DNA of 64,000 bases from a virus. The position numbers and the translations under genes are program-made. Shown in pieces: positions 1 through 7,598 of this stretch (position 1 is its first letter; every line of letters begins with the position of its first letter). The notes under the pieces were generated by a model that was given only the letters and a program-made list of their open reading frames with translations, had not been told where the DNA came from and made no database searches. The stretch covers positions 1 through 64,000 of IMG/VR virus record IMGVR_UViG_3300022562_001644; one strand, written 5' to 3'.

Positions 1-28
1 CCACCCCGCGCGGCAAAGGCGGTGAAGC

Positions 29-427
29 GTGACCACCCCACCCACGCCCGAGAAGCCCGTGGAGGAGCGGATCGCCATGGTGCTGGGCGACAAGTACACC
101 AACAGGGACCCGGATGTCCTTGCGCTGCTTCTCGAAGACGCGCAAACCGAACTGCAGAGGCTGCGGGCGGAGAATGACCTACTTAGTGATGCGCTGGCCG
201 CCAGGGGCCGCACCGCCAGGAACCGCACCGCCAGGAACCGCACCGACATGACCGTGGGCATGCTGCGGGCCCAGCTCGCGGAGGCTGTGGAAATAGGTAT
301 TAGGCTGTCGTGGCTGGGTGACCACGAGGACGGCTGCGAGTCATATCTGGAAGACGAGTGCACCTGTGGAATCCCTGGGGCTGTCGCCCGTCTCTCCGCC
401 CTGGCCAAGGAAAGCGGGGTGGGGTGA
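29..427 (+). CDS. hypothetical protein with coiled coil and Arg-rich repeat
   Basis: The function is not recognised. The 132-aa protein starts with GTG; an upstream stop at 23-25 excludes any extension. A central Leu/Glu/Arg-rich stretch suggests a coiled coil. It is followed by a short RTARN repeat encoded by tandem 15-bp DNA units, and by a C-terminal segment with Cys residues (CESYLEDECTC). The stop overlaps the next ATG in a TGATG junction, as in the rest of this small-gene operon. Confidence 0.6.
   Translation: MTTPPTPEKPVEERIAMVLGDKYTNRDPDVLALLLEDAQTELQRLRAENDLLSDALAARGRTARNRTARNRTDMTVGMLRAQLAEAVEIGIRLSWLGDHEDGCESYLEDECTCGIPGAVARLSALAKESGVG
208..246 (+). repeat. tandem 15-bp repeat inside the first gene
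   Basis: The unit CCGCACCGCCAGGAA occurs at 208-222 and 223-237, and a partial copy follows at 238-246. It encodes the RTARN peptide repeat. The copy number is low, so this is probably a simple slippage-type expansion. Confidence 0.8.
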
Positions 428-777
428 TGAGTGTATGCCAAGGATGTGGCGCGAATACCGATACCGAGTGCTTTCGGTGGTGCTACACCCACGACATTGA
501 CGACCTTCGCCAGCAACTCGCCGACCGCGACCGGGAGCTGGCTGAGGTGCGGGAATGGGCGAGAGGAACCACCGATGCGGAGAAGTACATCCGAGAGTGT
601 GGCAGGCGCTACCGGGACGAGGAGACACTGAAGCGCATGGCACTGGCCCGCATCGACCGGGCGCTGGCGATAGGACGAGACTGGTGCAATCAGGCAGCCG
701 GCCGCGGACTATTGCCGGTCATCGAGGACATGTGCGCTGCACTAGAAGGCAAGGAGGACGATGAAACCCCAACCTGA
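427..777 (+). CDS. hypothetical protein, Cys-pair N-terminus plus helical region
   Basis: The 116-aa protein begins MSVCQGCGANT. CxxC plus a later CFRWC forms a possible zinc-binding knuckle, and a charged helical segment rich in Arg/Glu follows. The ATG at 427 overlaps the preceding TGA; longer upstream starts in this frame read back into the first gene. The 3' end overlaps the SD and start of the next small gene at 761. Function unknown. Confidence 0.65.
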   Translation: MSVCQGCGANTDTECFRWCYTHDIDDLRQQLADRDRELAEVREWARGTTDAEKYIRECGRRYRDEETLKRMALARIDRALAIGRDWCNQAAGRGLLPVIEDMCAALEGKEDDETPT

Positions 778-910
778 CAAAGAAGGCATTGCAGTCGCTC
801 CATCTCAACACGCAGAGCGAATGCGCTGCAGCCCGGCCTGGCCGAAGAAAGGGGGCTGCAAATTCTGCTACGTCCCACCACCCATGTACTGGAGGATGCT
901 TAGGTCATGA
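761..910 (+). CDS. small hypothetical protein, 49 aa
   Basis: This ORF of 49 codons starts ATGAAACCCC directly after a strong SD (AAGGAGG, 751-757). It has Cys residues in SPAWPKKGGCKFCYV and could bind metal. The stop TGA overlaps the next ATG at 907 in an ATGA junction, which supports a translated operon member. Its role is unknown. Confidence 0.55.
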   Translation: MKPQPDKEGIAVAPSQHAERMRCSPAWPKKGGCKFCYVPPPMYWRMLRS

Positions 911-990
911 CCAAAGCAGAAGCCGGAGCTCTCATCGAGCTCGTCCTCATCGTCATCGCCTGCATTCTTTTCATGAGGTATTCAGAATGA
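907..990 (+). CDS. very small single-span membrane protein, 27 aa
   Basis: The ORF reads MTKAEAGALIELVLIVIACI and then seven more residues. The core is one hydrophobic helix of about 16 residues (LIELVLIVIACILF). GGAGG lies about 11 nt upstream, and both ends overlap neighbours by 4 nt (ATGA). It is likely an inner-membrane micropeptide of unknown role. Confidence 0.5.
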   Translation: MTKAEAGALIELVLIVIACILFMRYSE

Positions 991-1367
991 GACTTCCACT
1001 ATCCGTGAAACTCCTGTTGGCTGCCGTTGGGTGGGTCGACGAGAACCATAAGCTCGAGAAGCGTATTCGTGAGCTCGAGGACGAGCGTGAGACCTTGCGA
1101 GACAGGTTGCGGAGTGACTCCCTCTGTGGCGTCTGTGGAGGATTCCCCGACGACCACGTAAGTGGTCTCCCCTGTATCTGTGGAGGCACGGGCAAGCAGC
1201 GAGACGAGGCGCTCAATGCTCGGAAGATGGTCTTTGAGCTCGAGCGGAAGATTGATAAGGCTCTCACGGTTCTCGATGAAACGAGTCCGTGCTGGTGCGA
1301 CGAAGATGTCAGGGACTGTTGGGCCTGTAGGGTCCGTGGCGCCCTGTCCAGAAAGGTAACCCCATGA
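987..1367 (+). CDS. hypothetical protein, coiled coil and Cys-rich centre
   Basis: In this 126-aa protein a short hydrophobic N-terminus (LPLSVKLLLAAVG) is followed by a charged coiled coil (about residues 20-45). Next comes CGVCGGFPDD...CICGGTG, resembling a DnaJ-type zinc knuckle, then a second helical stretch and CWCDEDVRDCWAC. ATG 987 is chosen because it overlaps the preceding stop; the longer version reads through two small upstream genes. Zinc binding is inferred from the Cys pairs. Confidence 0.6.
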   Translation: MRLPLSVKLLLAAVGWVDENHKLEKRIRELEDERETLRDRLRSDSLCGVCGGFPDDHVSGLPCICGGTGKQRDEALNARKMVFELERKIDKALTVLDETSPCWCDEDVRDCWACRVRGALSRKVTP

Positions 1368-1993
1368 ACGAAACCAAATTCTCAAAGACGATTGAGCCAA
1401 AGGAGCTTGAGCTCTTTCACGCCTGTCGCCATGACTACAACCAGTGGGCGACCTTCGGTGGGAACACCTGGGAACACAGCCCAGGGCTGTCCTTGGTGCA
1501 AGCCATGCAGATTGAGCTCATGCGCTGGGAGCGAAACAACTTCGGCCTTCAGCCGCCGTGGACGGGCCTACTTGGAATCTTCGAAGAACTCGGCGAGCTC
1601 GACGAGGCAATAGACTTTGACGACCAGGTGGACGCCGTCGGCGATGTCTTGGTGTTCGCATCCAACCTGCTCGTAAAGTACCGGCTTGGCATTGCGCCCA
1701 TCATGGGCAACCTAAAGGATGCCCCTGAGCTAGATCCAATCTACATGCTTGAGAGCATGGGTTGGGCAAGCCACGTCATGCTGAAAAGCGAGCAGAAGAT
1801 TCGCGGCTACGATGACGTTGAGACCATTCGGCGGGACATCGCGGTGTCGGTCTACAGACTTCTTCGCTACCTCGTGGGGACCTGCGATGACATCGGCATC
1901 GACCTTCAGGGGACGTATCTCAAGATTGGGGCCAAGGTTCTAGGCCGAGACTGGAAGAGCAATCCCCACAACGCAGACAAGGTGGCTGGATGA
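1364..1993 (+). CDS. MazG-like NTP pyrophosphohydrolase
   Basis: This 209-aa all-alpha protein has the MazG/dUTPase-like metal-binding pattern: FEELGELDEA (Glu74, Glu75, Glu78) followed by DAVGD (Asp90, Asp94). Family members hydrolyse (d)NTPs to NMP and pyrophosphate. In phages they are thought to clear unwanted nucleotides or modulate alarmones. A C-terminal helical half extends beyond the core domain. SD AAAGG precedes the ATG, which overlaps the previous stop. Confidence 0.7.
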   Translation: MNETKFSKTIEPKELELFHACRHDYNQWATFGGNTWEHSPGLSLVQAMQIELMRWERNNFGLQPPWTGLLGIFEELGELDEAIDFDDQVDAVGDVLVFASNLLVKYRLGIAPIMGNLKDAPELDPIYMLESMGWASHVMLKSEQKIRGYDDVETIRRDIAVSVYRLLRYLVGTCDDIGIDLQGTYLKIGAKVLGRDWKSNPHNADKVAG

Positions 1994-2172
1994 TGGCGAA
2001 CAAATACTCGTACCTTCACATCGTCCAGGGCCGCTACGACTTTGGCTGGGAAGATCTTGCGGCCAGCGAAGACTTTCGTGAGGCACGCAAAGACCTTCGA
2101 GCGTATCGGGTCAATGCGCCGGAGATTGACTATCGAATGATTCAAAGGAGGGAGCTCAATGAACAAGCCTGA
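1990..2172 (+). CDS. small conserved-type phage protein, 60 aa
   Basis: The sequence pattern is YLHIVQGRYDFGWEDL...EARKDLRAYRVN...YRMIQRRE. It resembles a family of short phage/plasmid proteins of unknown function that end in a YR-I-RR motif. ATG 1990 or 1993 could be the start. It overlaps the MazG-like gene by 4 nt and the next gene by 14 nt. Confidence 0.6.
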   Translation: MMANKYSYLHIVQGRYDFGWEDLAASEDFREARKDLRAYRVNAPEIDYRMIQRRELNEQA

Positions 2173-2743
2173 CCTCACCAAGGCCACCATCCTAAACGAC
2201 AACTGCCAGGAGCACGGCTCGAACCTCTACGCCCTCGAGGAGGGAGGCATCTACTGCATCAACGGTCACATGGTCGGCCAGGGCTACGGCAAGGGCATTA
2301 AGTTTGATGCAGCGGACTACTACGACACCGACGATGGAAGAGAAGTGCTCAGCCACTCTTCTCTGGAGGATGCTCTTGAGTACGTGCTCGACAATGCCTG
2401 GGAGAAAGACCGGACCTGGGACGACGTCCTCGACGAGCTATGCCCCGTCACAGTCTTCGCGTTCAGAAGGAAGGAGCTCGACAAGGGAGTCGCAAGGCGT
2501 GTCGCAGAGGATGTTATTGAACGCTTCGAAATGGATTTCTGGTACGAGGAATACGGTGATTTCGATGGCAATCATCTTCCCTGGGAGGGCAAAAATAAAG
2601 CGGCCCTAATCGACGATATGACAGCCGTTCTGGAAAAGCACCTGGCCGACGTAAAACCTTGGCAGTGCGAAGTTGTGACAACAGCAGAGTTCACGAAGGA
2701 AGAGGTCCGTGAGCTCATGAAAGGGTATTTGGAGGAATCGTAA
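2159..2743 (+). CDS. hypothetical acidic protein, 194 aa
   Basis: No family is recognised. The protein is acidic and rich in Asp/Glu/Trp/Tyr, probably alpha-helical in its second half. An N-terminal CQEHGSNLYALEEGGIYCINGH has two Cys and two His that might coordinate zinc. SD AAAGGAGGGAG precedes ATG 2159. The gene is operonic with both neighbours. Confidence 0.6.
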   Translation: MNKPDLTKATILNDNCQEHGSNLYALEEGGIYCINGHMVGQGYGKGIKFDAADYYDTDDGREVLSHSSLEDALEYVLDNAWEKDRTWDDVLDELCPVTVFAFRRKELDKGVARRVAEDVIERFEMDFWYEEYGDFDGNHLPWEGKNKAALIDDMTAVLEKHLADVKPWQCEVVTTAEFTKEEVRELMKGYLEES

Positions 2744-3090
2744 TGCAAGACATGAGATACGAATCAGTTGAGTTCGAAGATGACTTCATGAAGTGTCCGA
2801 GCTGCAATGAAATTTACTTGCACCAGGACAAGGTTGAGGTTTGGCAGAGATTTGAGGAGGACGGCCCAGGGCGACACACAACCATTTCACATGGAGGTGA
2901 TGAGCTTCTGGATGTGATAGACCCAAGACCTCCCCACAGAAGAGACACCATCAGAATCCATTTCTACTGTGAGCACTGCCACGCCGGTGAGGATGCATGG
3001 GATGGCACGCCTCATGTTCTTGAGATCTACCAACACAAGGGTCATACCCTCGCCAACTGGTATGTGGATGGCGAAAGAAAGCAGCCATGA
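2743..3090 (+). CDS. zinc-ribbon-like hypothetical protein
   Basis: This 115-aa protein contains CPSCNEIY near residue 18 and CEHCHAGE near residue 75, two CxxC knuckles in zinc-ribbon spacing that enclose a beta-rich, charged region. The function is unknown. ATG 2743 follows GGAGG by about 6 nt. Confidence 0.6.
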   Translation: MQDMRYESVEFEDDFMKCPSCNEIYLHQDKVEVWQRFEEDGPGRHTTISHGGDELLDVIDPRPPHRRDTIRIHFYCEHCHAGEDAWDGTPHVLEIYQHKGHTLANWYVDGERKQP

Positions 3091-3455
3091 AAAACATCGA
3101 ACTAGCAGAGAAGATCAACGAATTCACACGCTCCATCGTGAGCGCCACGGCAAAGGGGGAGTTCCCCGAAGACTTTAGAGAGGACGTCCGGCAGCTAACG
3201 AACTCCATCATGTTAGCTCTTGACGGAAAGGATTTGGCGGACCTGGCGAATGTCCTGAACCTTCTTGAGACAACAAAGGCGTACCTCTCCATTGCTGCAA
3301 TATCAAAACCCAGCAGGGACAAGGAGGTGCTCGACTTTACGTGCCAGGAAGTGATCACAAACTGGATTGCAATCTTCCTCTACATGACAAGACTGAACCC
3401 AGACTTGGATATAGCTGCCATTCTAAAAGAAAGCGCTAGGAGGATGAGAAAATGA
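3087..3455 (+). CDS. hypothetical helical protein, 122 aa
   Basis: The protein is predominantly helical with no recognised domain. It overlaps both neighbours by 4 nt (ATGA), so translation is probably coupled. Confidence 0.55.
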   Translation: MKNIELAEKINEFTRSIVSATAKGEFPEDFREDVRQLTNSIMLALDGKDLADLANVLNLLETTKAYLSIAAISKPSRDKEVLDFTCQEVITNWIAIFLYMTRLNPDLDIAAILKESARRMRK

Positions 3456-3679
3456 ACGACGAAGAAGAATTCGATCACGACCTATGGGACTCGGTTGTCT
3501 GCAAAGCTCGCAAAGATGGCGAGTTTGTATTCAGCGTCGATGACATTCCGTGGGTAGAGAAAATGACGGGAGTAACCTCGCTGGGATCGAGGGAGTGGTT
3601 CACTGGAGTGACCCTCTACGGCATCCCGGTGCGGATTGAGGAGGAAGCGGATGGGCGGCAAACCCAGGGTGAAGCCTGA
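3452..3679 (+). CDS. small acidic hypothetical protein, 75 aa
   Basis: No family is recognised. The N-terminus is strongly acidic (MNDEEEFDHDLWDS). The sequence DGEFVFSVDDIPWVEKMTGV looks like a helix-capped fold but is not diagnostic. The gene overlaps the preceding stop by 4 nt. Confidence 0.5.
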   Translation: MNDEEEFDHDLWDSVVCKARKDGEFVFSVDDIPWVEKMTGVTSLGSREWFTGVTLYGIPVRIEEEADGRQTQGEA

Positions 3680-3890
3680 GCCTGGCCAACGAGACCAATG
3701 CTTCGCGGTCACCGCGGCCGGCGGGATTGGTATCAAGCTGGTCCTTGAGACGACGCCACCGAGGTCGAAGATTGAGGCGGCCAGGATCATCAAAGCCAGC
3801 TTCAAGCGGCTGGGCACTCCAGTCGAGCAGCGTACGCCAGGAGGCATTAAAGCCCTCCGGCTCGACGTCATCTACAAGGATGGGACCTGA
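3651..3890 (+). CDS. small basic hypothetical protein, 79 aa
   Basis: ATG 3651 is preferred over an earlier in-frame codon because GAGGAGGAAG lies just upstream. The protein is basic, with KIEAARIIKASFKRLG probably a helix and a beta-strand tail (ALRLDVIYKDG). Function unknown; it overlaps its neighbours. Confidence 0.5.
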   Translation: MGGKPRVKPEPGQRDQCFAVTAAGGIGIKLVLETTPPRSKIEAARIIKASFKRLGTPVEQRTPGGIKALRLDVIYKDGT

Positions 3891-4252
3891 TGAGTGAATT
3901 CAGTGTGGAGGAGTTCAGGAAGGCTGTGGAGGAGATCGACAGGATCGTCGCCAGAGATCCGCAGCTCATGTTCCGCAAGGACCGAGAAGCCGCAAGGCAG
4001 GAGGACATCAAGGAAAGGCGGGGGTTCCTGGTTCTTTCCCCCGAGCTTCAGATTGTCAAAGAGCTTGACCCGGAGGGCATGATCTTGGAGAAAGATGGCC
4101 AGGAGTACCGGGTCATTGTCGACCCGCGTCTAGTGGGCATGACGAGCAGTGCAACAGGGGAGCCGATTCATGGCTGGTGGGTGCCGCCGATTGCCATGGA
4201 CATCAAGCCGATGGGGCCATTCACCGTACTCGATGGAGATAGAAAAGATTGA
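3890..4252 (+). CDS. hypothetical protein, 120 aa
   Basis: An N-terminal charged helix is followed by beta-rich sequence (EYRVIVDPRLVGM...GWWVPPIAMDIKPMG). No family is recognised. The start overlaps the preceding TGA (TGATGA), and the stop overlaps the TTG start of the next ORF. Confidence 0.55.
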   Translation: MSEFSVEEFRKAVEEIDRIVARDPQLMFRKDREAARQEDIKERRGFLVLSPELQIVKELDPEGMILEKDGQEYRVIVDPRLVGMTSSATGEPIHGWWVPPIAMDIKPMGPFTVLDGDRKD

Positions 4253-4665
4253 AGTTCACGAAAGCCAGCAACAAGAAAGTAACGGGTCGGACTGTGATCA
4301 GCATGACGTCCCGATTCATCGACGCGACCTATGAGAGCCGGGGCAAGGATGAGTCCTGGGGCCGTTTTGGCGGCGGGTGGGATCTCGAGCTCGGGGTTCA
4401 AGTAGATAGGTCGAAGCGAAACATCATCATCAACCTCGTCACCTCGTCGGTGCGAATCAAGATCAAGGAGAGTCCCTTTGGCAAACGACAAGAGAATCGT
4501 CATCGAGGAGACCGACGAGTTCGACCCGTTCAGGGAGCGAACGATAGTGATTCTCAAAGGAGACGGCTCTTTGAGCATTTCCTACGAGTATCAAAGGGCG
4601 GGCGAGGATTTCTGGCGGACCTGGCAAAACCAAGGCGCGACCCTTGGTCCTACGGCCCTAACTAG
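4249..4665 (+). CDS. hypothetical protein with long 3' overlap
   Basis: This ORF starts at TTG (4249) about 10 nt after GGAG. The first ~75 residues look protein-like (GRFGGGWDLELGVQVDRS...IIINLV). From about 4478 it overlaps another ORF in a different phase, and its residues turn Arg-rich and low-quality there. The real C-terminus may be a long overlap, a +1 shift into the next frame, or an assembly indel near CCCTTTGG (4474-4481). Confidence 0.4.
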   Translation: MKFTKASNKKVTGRTVISMTSRFIDATYESRGKDESWGRFGGGWDLELGVQVDRSKRNIIINLVTSSVRIKIKESPFGKRQENRHRGDRRVRPVQGANDSDSQRRRLFEHFLRVSKGGRGFLADLAKPRRDPWSYGPN

Positions 4666-4741
4666 GCTCAAGGAGGCTCTGGAAGAGCATGCACCACGAC
4701 GACAAGGGCGCGAAGGAGCGAAATTCCAGCAAGGCGGTTGA
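4478..4741 (+). CDS. hypothetical protein, TTG start
   Basis: The sequence DKRIVIEETDEFDPFRERTIVILK followed by SYEYQRAGEDFWRTWQNQ is well-formed protein. TTG 4478 has AAGGAGAG about 6 nt upstream, so independent initiation is plausible. Fusion to the preceding ORF through a frameshift is an alternative. The final ~15 residues overlap the next gene. Confidence 0.45.
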   Translation: MANDKRIVIEETDEFDPFRERTIVILKGDGSLSISYEYQRAGEDFWRTWQNQGATLGPTALTRLKEALEEHAPRRQGREGAKFQQGG

Positions 4742-4985
4742 CCCCGCTGTCTCAGCCAGGAGGGGCTGGATTCACAAGCGCCAGGTCGAGCTCTATCTGG
4801 AGAGGAACGGGATCCATCCTGATGGTCTCGTAGACAACAAGAAGTGGCAGCCGTGCTATCGGCAGGCCGAGGAAGAATGGGAGAAGAAGAATGCGACATC
4901 TAGAGATGAGTCGCCCGGAGCTAATTCGGGAGGTCGAGCGTCTACAGGAGACGCTGTGGGCGCTTCAGGATGCCCCGTGGACTAA
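4689..4985 (+). CDS. hypothetical protein, 98 aa
   Basis: The charged N-terminal two-thirds (WIHKRQVELYLERNGIHPDG, EEEWEKKN) looks genuine. The last ~30 residues (Gly/Ser/Ala-rich) overlap the next gene in another phase and look like shadow sequence. Function unknown. Confidence 0.45.
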   Translation: MHHDDKGAKERNSSKAVDPAVSARRGWIHKRQVELYLERNGIHPDGLVDNKKWQPCYRQAEEEWEKKNATSRDESPGANSGGRASTGDAVGASGCPVD

Positions 4986-5163
4986 GGATGCTCCAGGGCT
5001 CAGGGCCTATGTGAGGGTCCACCTTCACAGCGGTCGGGTGCAGCTTGATCCGCAGCAGCGCCGAGAGCTCGAGCACCATCTTCGCGAGTGGAGCCTGCCA
5101 GAGCCGAAGAAGGCAACCCGCTTACAGCTCGGGCTCAAGGAGGCCTTGATCAATGGCGGATGA
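4891..5163 (+). CDS. hypothetical helical protein, 90 aa
   Basis: ATG 4891 has GGGAG 7 nt upstream; ATG 4906 is an alternative start. The protein is helical and charged, with RELIREVERLQETLWAL likely a coiled-coil start. No family is recognised. Confidence 0.5.
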   Translation: MRHLEMSRPELIREVERLQETLWALQDAPWTKDAPGLRAYVRVHLHSGRVQLDPQQRRELEHHLREWSLPEPKKATRLQLGLKEALINGG

Positions 5164-5749
5164 TAGAGACTGGGGAGAATGCACCTGTGGTGGAAAGATT
5201 GTACCCAAGGATGATCACTGGGCGATGTGCACGGAGTGCGGCGACGACAGCTTCCCACTGACCTACGATGCGGCCTATGGCGGAGGAGAGAATCTCGATC
5301 TCGAGCCGAATGCCGCCGAGAAGGCGCTCACAATCATTGCCGAGCTCTGCGGCATCAAGAACGGCTGGGACTTTCCAGGCCAGGTCGTGGGCTACGTCAG
5401 GCAGCTAAAGGAAACCGCGACTTCCGTCGAGGACCGCAACCAGCGTCTCCTGGCCGCCATCGCGGAGGCGATTGAGCGGACCGAGGACAATGGCCCTGGC
5501 GCCAAGAGCATCCTCCAGGCGGCGGTGAAGAGAGATCTTCCGTACGAGCCGGACAAGGGCCGAACGCACTACGAGGGTTGTTGGCGAAGCCGTGGCCACC
5601 ACAACTGCGCAGTGCGCTACATCGACGAGCTCGGCGCATCCATCAACAAGAGCCAGGCGGAGATTCAGCGCATTCGCAAACGACACGGACTCAAAGGCGG
5701 GGAACCGCTTCTGGGCCTCAACCTGCCAGAAGGAGACGAGGAGACCTGA
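5153..5749 (+). CDS. zinc-ribbon plus helical hypothetical protein, 198 aa
   Basis: The N-terminus reads CTCGGKIVPKDDHWAMCTEC, a two-knuckle zinc ribbon. A helical centre and a segment CWRSRGHHNCAVRYIDELG rich in Cys/His follow. The protein may bind nucleic acid or metal, but its function is unknown. The start overlaps the previous gene by 11 nt. Confidence 0.55.
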   Translation: MADDRDWGECTCGGKIVPKDDHWAMCTECGDDSFPLTYDAAYGGGENLDLEPNAAEKALTIIAELCGIKNGWDFPGQVVGYVRQLKETATSVEDRNQRLLAAIAEAIERTEDNGPGAKSILQAAVKRDLPYEPDKGRTHYEGCWRSRGHHNCAVRYIDELGASINKSQAEIQRIRKRHGLKGGEPLLGLNLPEGDEET

Positions 5750-5752
5750 GCT

Positions 5753-5760
5753 GGCATAAG
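5753..5760 (+). promoter_or_regulatory. GGCATAAG element, copy 1
   Basis: The exact octamer is preceded by CT, as in the 14.6 and 55.5 kb copies. It lies between the stop at 5749 and a GTG codon at 5767. It is one of five exact plus-strand copies, all at gene boundaries. The role is inferred to be a phage promoter or regulator site. Confidence 0.4.
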
Positions 5761-5766
5761 GCCTTT

Positions 5767-6018
5767 GTGAGGAAAGCACGCACGAAACAGAAGTCAGTGT
5801 TGTTTAGAGATCTCCCCAGGACCACGGCCTACGATGGACCGCCCAGAGAGACGGTGGGCACGGGGGGAATGCTTCAACACAAAGATTGCCCAAAGGGGTT
5901 TGCGAGCAGTTCGATTACGAGGGCTTGGGACCCAAAGAAGAGTGACTACTATGTCGAAGCGTTCTGCGCTTGCGGCGCAAAACAGAGAATCTATGACGGA
6001 GAACGAGGGAAAGTCTAA
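5767..6018 (+). CDS. small Cys-containing hypothetical protein
   Basis: The conserved-looking part is HKDCPKGFASS...DYYVEAFCACGAKQRIY, a Cys-pair knuckle. GTG 5767 (83 aa, 6 nt after CATAAG) or ATG 5869 (49 aa, after a run of G) could be the start. The frame upstream of 5749 is shadow of the previous gene. Confidence 0.45.
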   Translation: MRKARTKQKSVLFRDLPRTTAYDGPPRETVGTGGMLQHKDCPKGFASSSITRAWDPKKSDYYVEAFCACGAKQRIYDGERGKV

Positions 6019-6238
6019 GAGCATGCCGGAACCTTTGAAGCGGCAGGATTTAGACAACATCAGATGCATCGATCCGCTCTGCGATAGTGACCATCCGGTC
6101 TTTGTCCAGGCGAAGTGTCATTCTGGTGCAGGAGTATCCGCAGCCTACGACAAGCATGTAGGCTGCATGAACATTTACTGCGCGGTCTGCAATGACCTCG
6201 TGGTTCGCATTCAGGTCGAGGAGGCCACAATTCAATGA
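5993..6238 (+). CDS. zinc-ribbon-like hypothetical protein, 81 aa
   Basis: The protein contains CIDPLCDSDHPVFVQAKCH and later HVGCMNIYCAVC, several Cys/His pairs that suggest zinc coordination. ATG 5993 is chosen because upstream sequence in frame is Arg-rich shadow of the preceding gene. Function unknown. Confidence 0.5.
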   Translation: MTENEGKSKSMPEPLKRQDLDNIRCIDPLCDSDHPVFVQAKCHSGAGVSAAYDKHVGCMNIYCAVCNDLVVRIQVEEATIQ

Positions 6239-6474
6239 GCTATCGCTGTGAAAAATGTAACGAGGCGCAAGCCCCGGGTGAAAGACCGACGAAAGTTGTT
6301 ACCGAGATTCGGACCTATCACGAGACTCCTGGTTGGCAGATTGCCAAGGAGGTAAATGCCTGCGAGGGCTGTGCCGAGGGACTGATGAACGCAGGCCCAA
6401 GGGAGACGAAGATTGCGCCTCCTAAGGGCAGCTTCATGATGTCCGAGCGCCACCTGCCGGAGTTTCGGCCGTAG
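6235..6474 (+). CDS. zinc-ribbon-like hypothetical protein, 79 aa
   Basis: MSYRCEKCNEAQAPGERP followed by NACEGCAEGL gives two CxxC knuckles about 35 residues apart, a typical single zinc ribbon. It overlaps the preceding stop by 4 nt. It may be a nucleic-acid or protein adaptor; no specific function can be assigned. Confidence 0.6.
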   Translation: MSYRCEKCNEAQAPGERPTKVVTEIRTYHETPGWQIAKEVNACEGCAEGLMNAGPRETKIAPPKGSFMMSERHLPEFRP

Positions 6475-6477
6475 GCA

Positions 6478-6843
6478 ATGACTGACGGCAGCCCCAGAAT
6501 CATCCCGGTCACCGACGACAACATCGAGGACCACACGACACGATGGCACAAGCACCGTCTGAGAAAATCGTTCCTCAAGGCAAAGGACCGGCGCAAGAAC
6601 TTCGAGCAGGGGGAGATCGCGGGCTTTCTCTACTGCCTTGGATTGCTCGCAATCATTATTGCAGCAAGTGAGCGGTTCAACGACTATGAGCTGCAGTGGT
6701 GGCTGAGGTGCCTCTCTGCTATCGCAGGAGCGTCGGCCTTGGTCGGCAAGACATACATAAAGCGGCGCTTTTGGAAACAGACCGAAGACGCCGAGTACAA
6801 CCTAGAAGAAGACGAACATGACACTAACAGACAAGAACGGTAA
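6478..6843 (+). CDS. membrane protein with two transmembrane segments
   Basis: A 121-aa protein: a basic N-terminal region (RWHKHRLRKSFLKAKDRRK) precedes two hydrophobic spans, about 48-63 (GFLYCLGLLAIIIAAS) and 75-92 (WLRCLSAIAGASALVG), then an acidic tail. The positive-inside rule suggests both ends are cytoplasmic. Its role is unknown; there is no adjacent lysis gene to support a holin call. Confidence 0.55.
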   Translation: MTDGSPRIIPVTDDNIEDHTTRWHKHRLRKSFLKAKDRRKNFEQGEIAGFLYCLGLLAIIIAASERFNDYELQWWLRCLSAIAGASALVGKTYIKRRFWKQTEDAEYNLEEDEHDTNRQER

Positions 6844-7225
6844 GCCCCTCAACGGAGCAGAGCGCAAGCCACCCAAGAATGGCCAAAGCGGAGACAGCGT
6901 CGTCGACGTGCGAACCGTTCCGACTGGCACGCTCATTTACAACCTGGTCTTGACCGGGAGCAAGGAGCTCGGTGCCAGAGCGATGATTCAACAGCTCGAG
7001 ATGATGAAGGTGCAGCAGAAGATGGTGGCTGAGCCTCCTGAGCTGGCTGCGATGAGGGCCGAGCATGCAAACCTGGAGAATGCCAGGTACGTTATGGCTG
7101 CCGAGCTGAACGCCCGCTTCAAGGACTTTGATGCAGCCTTCGCAGCACGTCGCGGCATCGAGATGCATGAGCCCGGCGAGCTCGCATCGGAGCCCCCCAA
7201 GGAAAACTCTGGTGGCGAAGGCTAG
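6818..7225 (+). CDS. hypothetical protein, 135 aa
   Basis: A Lys/Gly-rich disordered N-terminus is followed by a helical region (MIQQLEMMKVQQKMV, ENARYVMAAELNARFKDFD) and an acidic tail. No family is recognised. It overlaps the preceding gene by 26 nt. Confidence 0.5.
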   Translation: MTLTDKNGKPLNGAERKPPKNGQSGDSVVDVRTVPTGTLIYNLVLTGSKELGARAMIQQLEMMKVQQKMVAEPPELAAMRAEHANLENARYVMAAELNARFKDFDAAFAARRGIEMHEPGELASEPPKENSGGEG

Positions 7226-7598
7226 CTGCGGCTGTCCGTCGTCCCCGGCTGGAGTCCTTCACACCTTCGAGTGCCAGATGAGCAAGCAGGGCCACGTTGG
7301 CTTTGCGTCGCCGGCGATGCGTGCTGCGGGGATCCCAATACACGAAATGCCGGACATGCCAATCGCAAGGAACTTGGGCTCAGACCTGGACCCATGGGAC
7401 AAGGGCATCCTGGTCAACCTGGTGATGATGGAGCTCAAGCTCACGCAGCTTCGCAGCGGAAAGGCAGGGAAGATTCCAAGCAACGAGCTGCTCCTCGAGC
7501 ACGTACGAGCAGTTCTTAACAGGTTCAGAATGAACTACAGCAGACCGCTTATGGCCGAGCTCGTCCAGCGAGTGGCAAAGGAGATTCACGGTGGGTAG
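7212..7598 (+). CDS. hypothetical helical protein, 128 aa
   Basis: GTG 7212 is favoured because AAGGA lies about 9 nt upstream. The longer frame overlaps the previous gene and reads as shadow. CGCPSSPAGVLHTFEC sits at the N-terminus; the C-terminal half is helical (LVNLVMMELKLTQLRSGK). Function unknown. Confidence 0.5.
   Translation: MAKASCGCPSSPAGVLHTFECQMSKQGHVGFASPAMRAAGIPIHEMPDMPIARNLGSDLDPWDKGILVNLVMMELKLTQLRSGKAGKIPSNELLLEHVRAVLNRFRMNYSRPLMAELVQRVAKEIHGG

Noticed and set aside
1-25. partial upstream gene ending at 23-25
   Set aside because: Only seven codons are visible before the stop, which is too little to support a feature.
208-246. CRISPR-like or iteron array
   Set aside because: There are only two full 15-bp units and a partial one, with no spacers, inside a coding sequence.
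5753-5770. sigma-54 promoter at the TGGCATAAG sites
   Set aside because: The GG-N10-GC spacing of -24/-12 elements is not met at any of the five copies.
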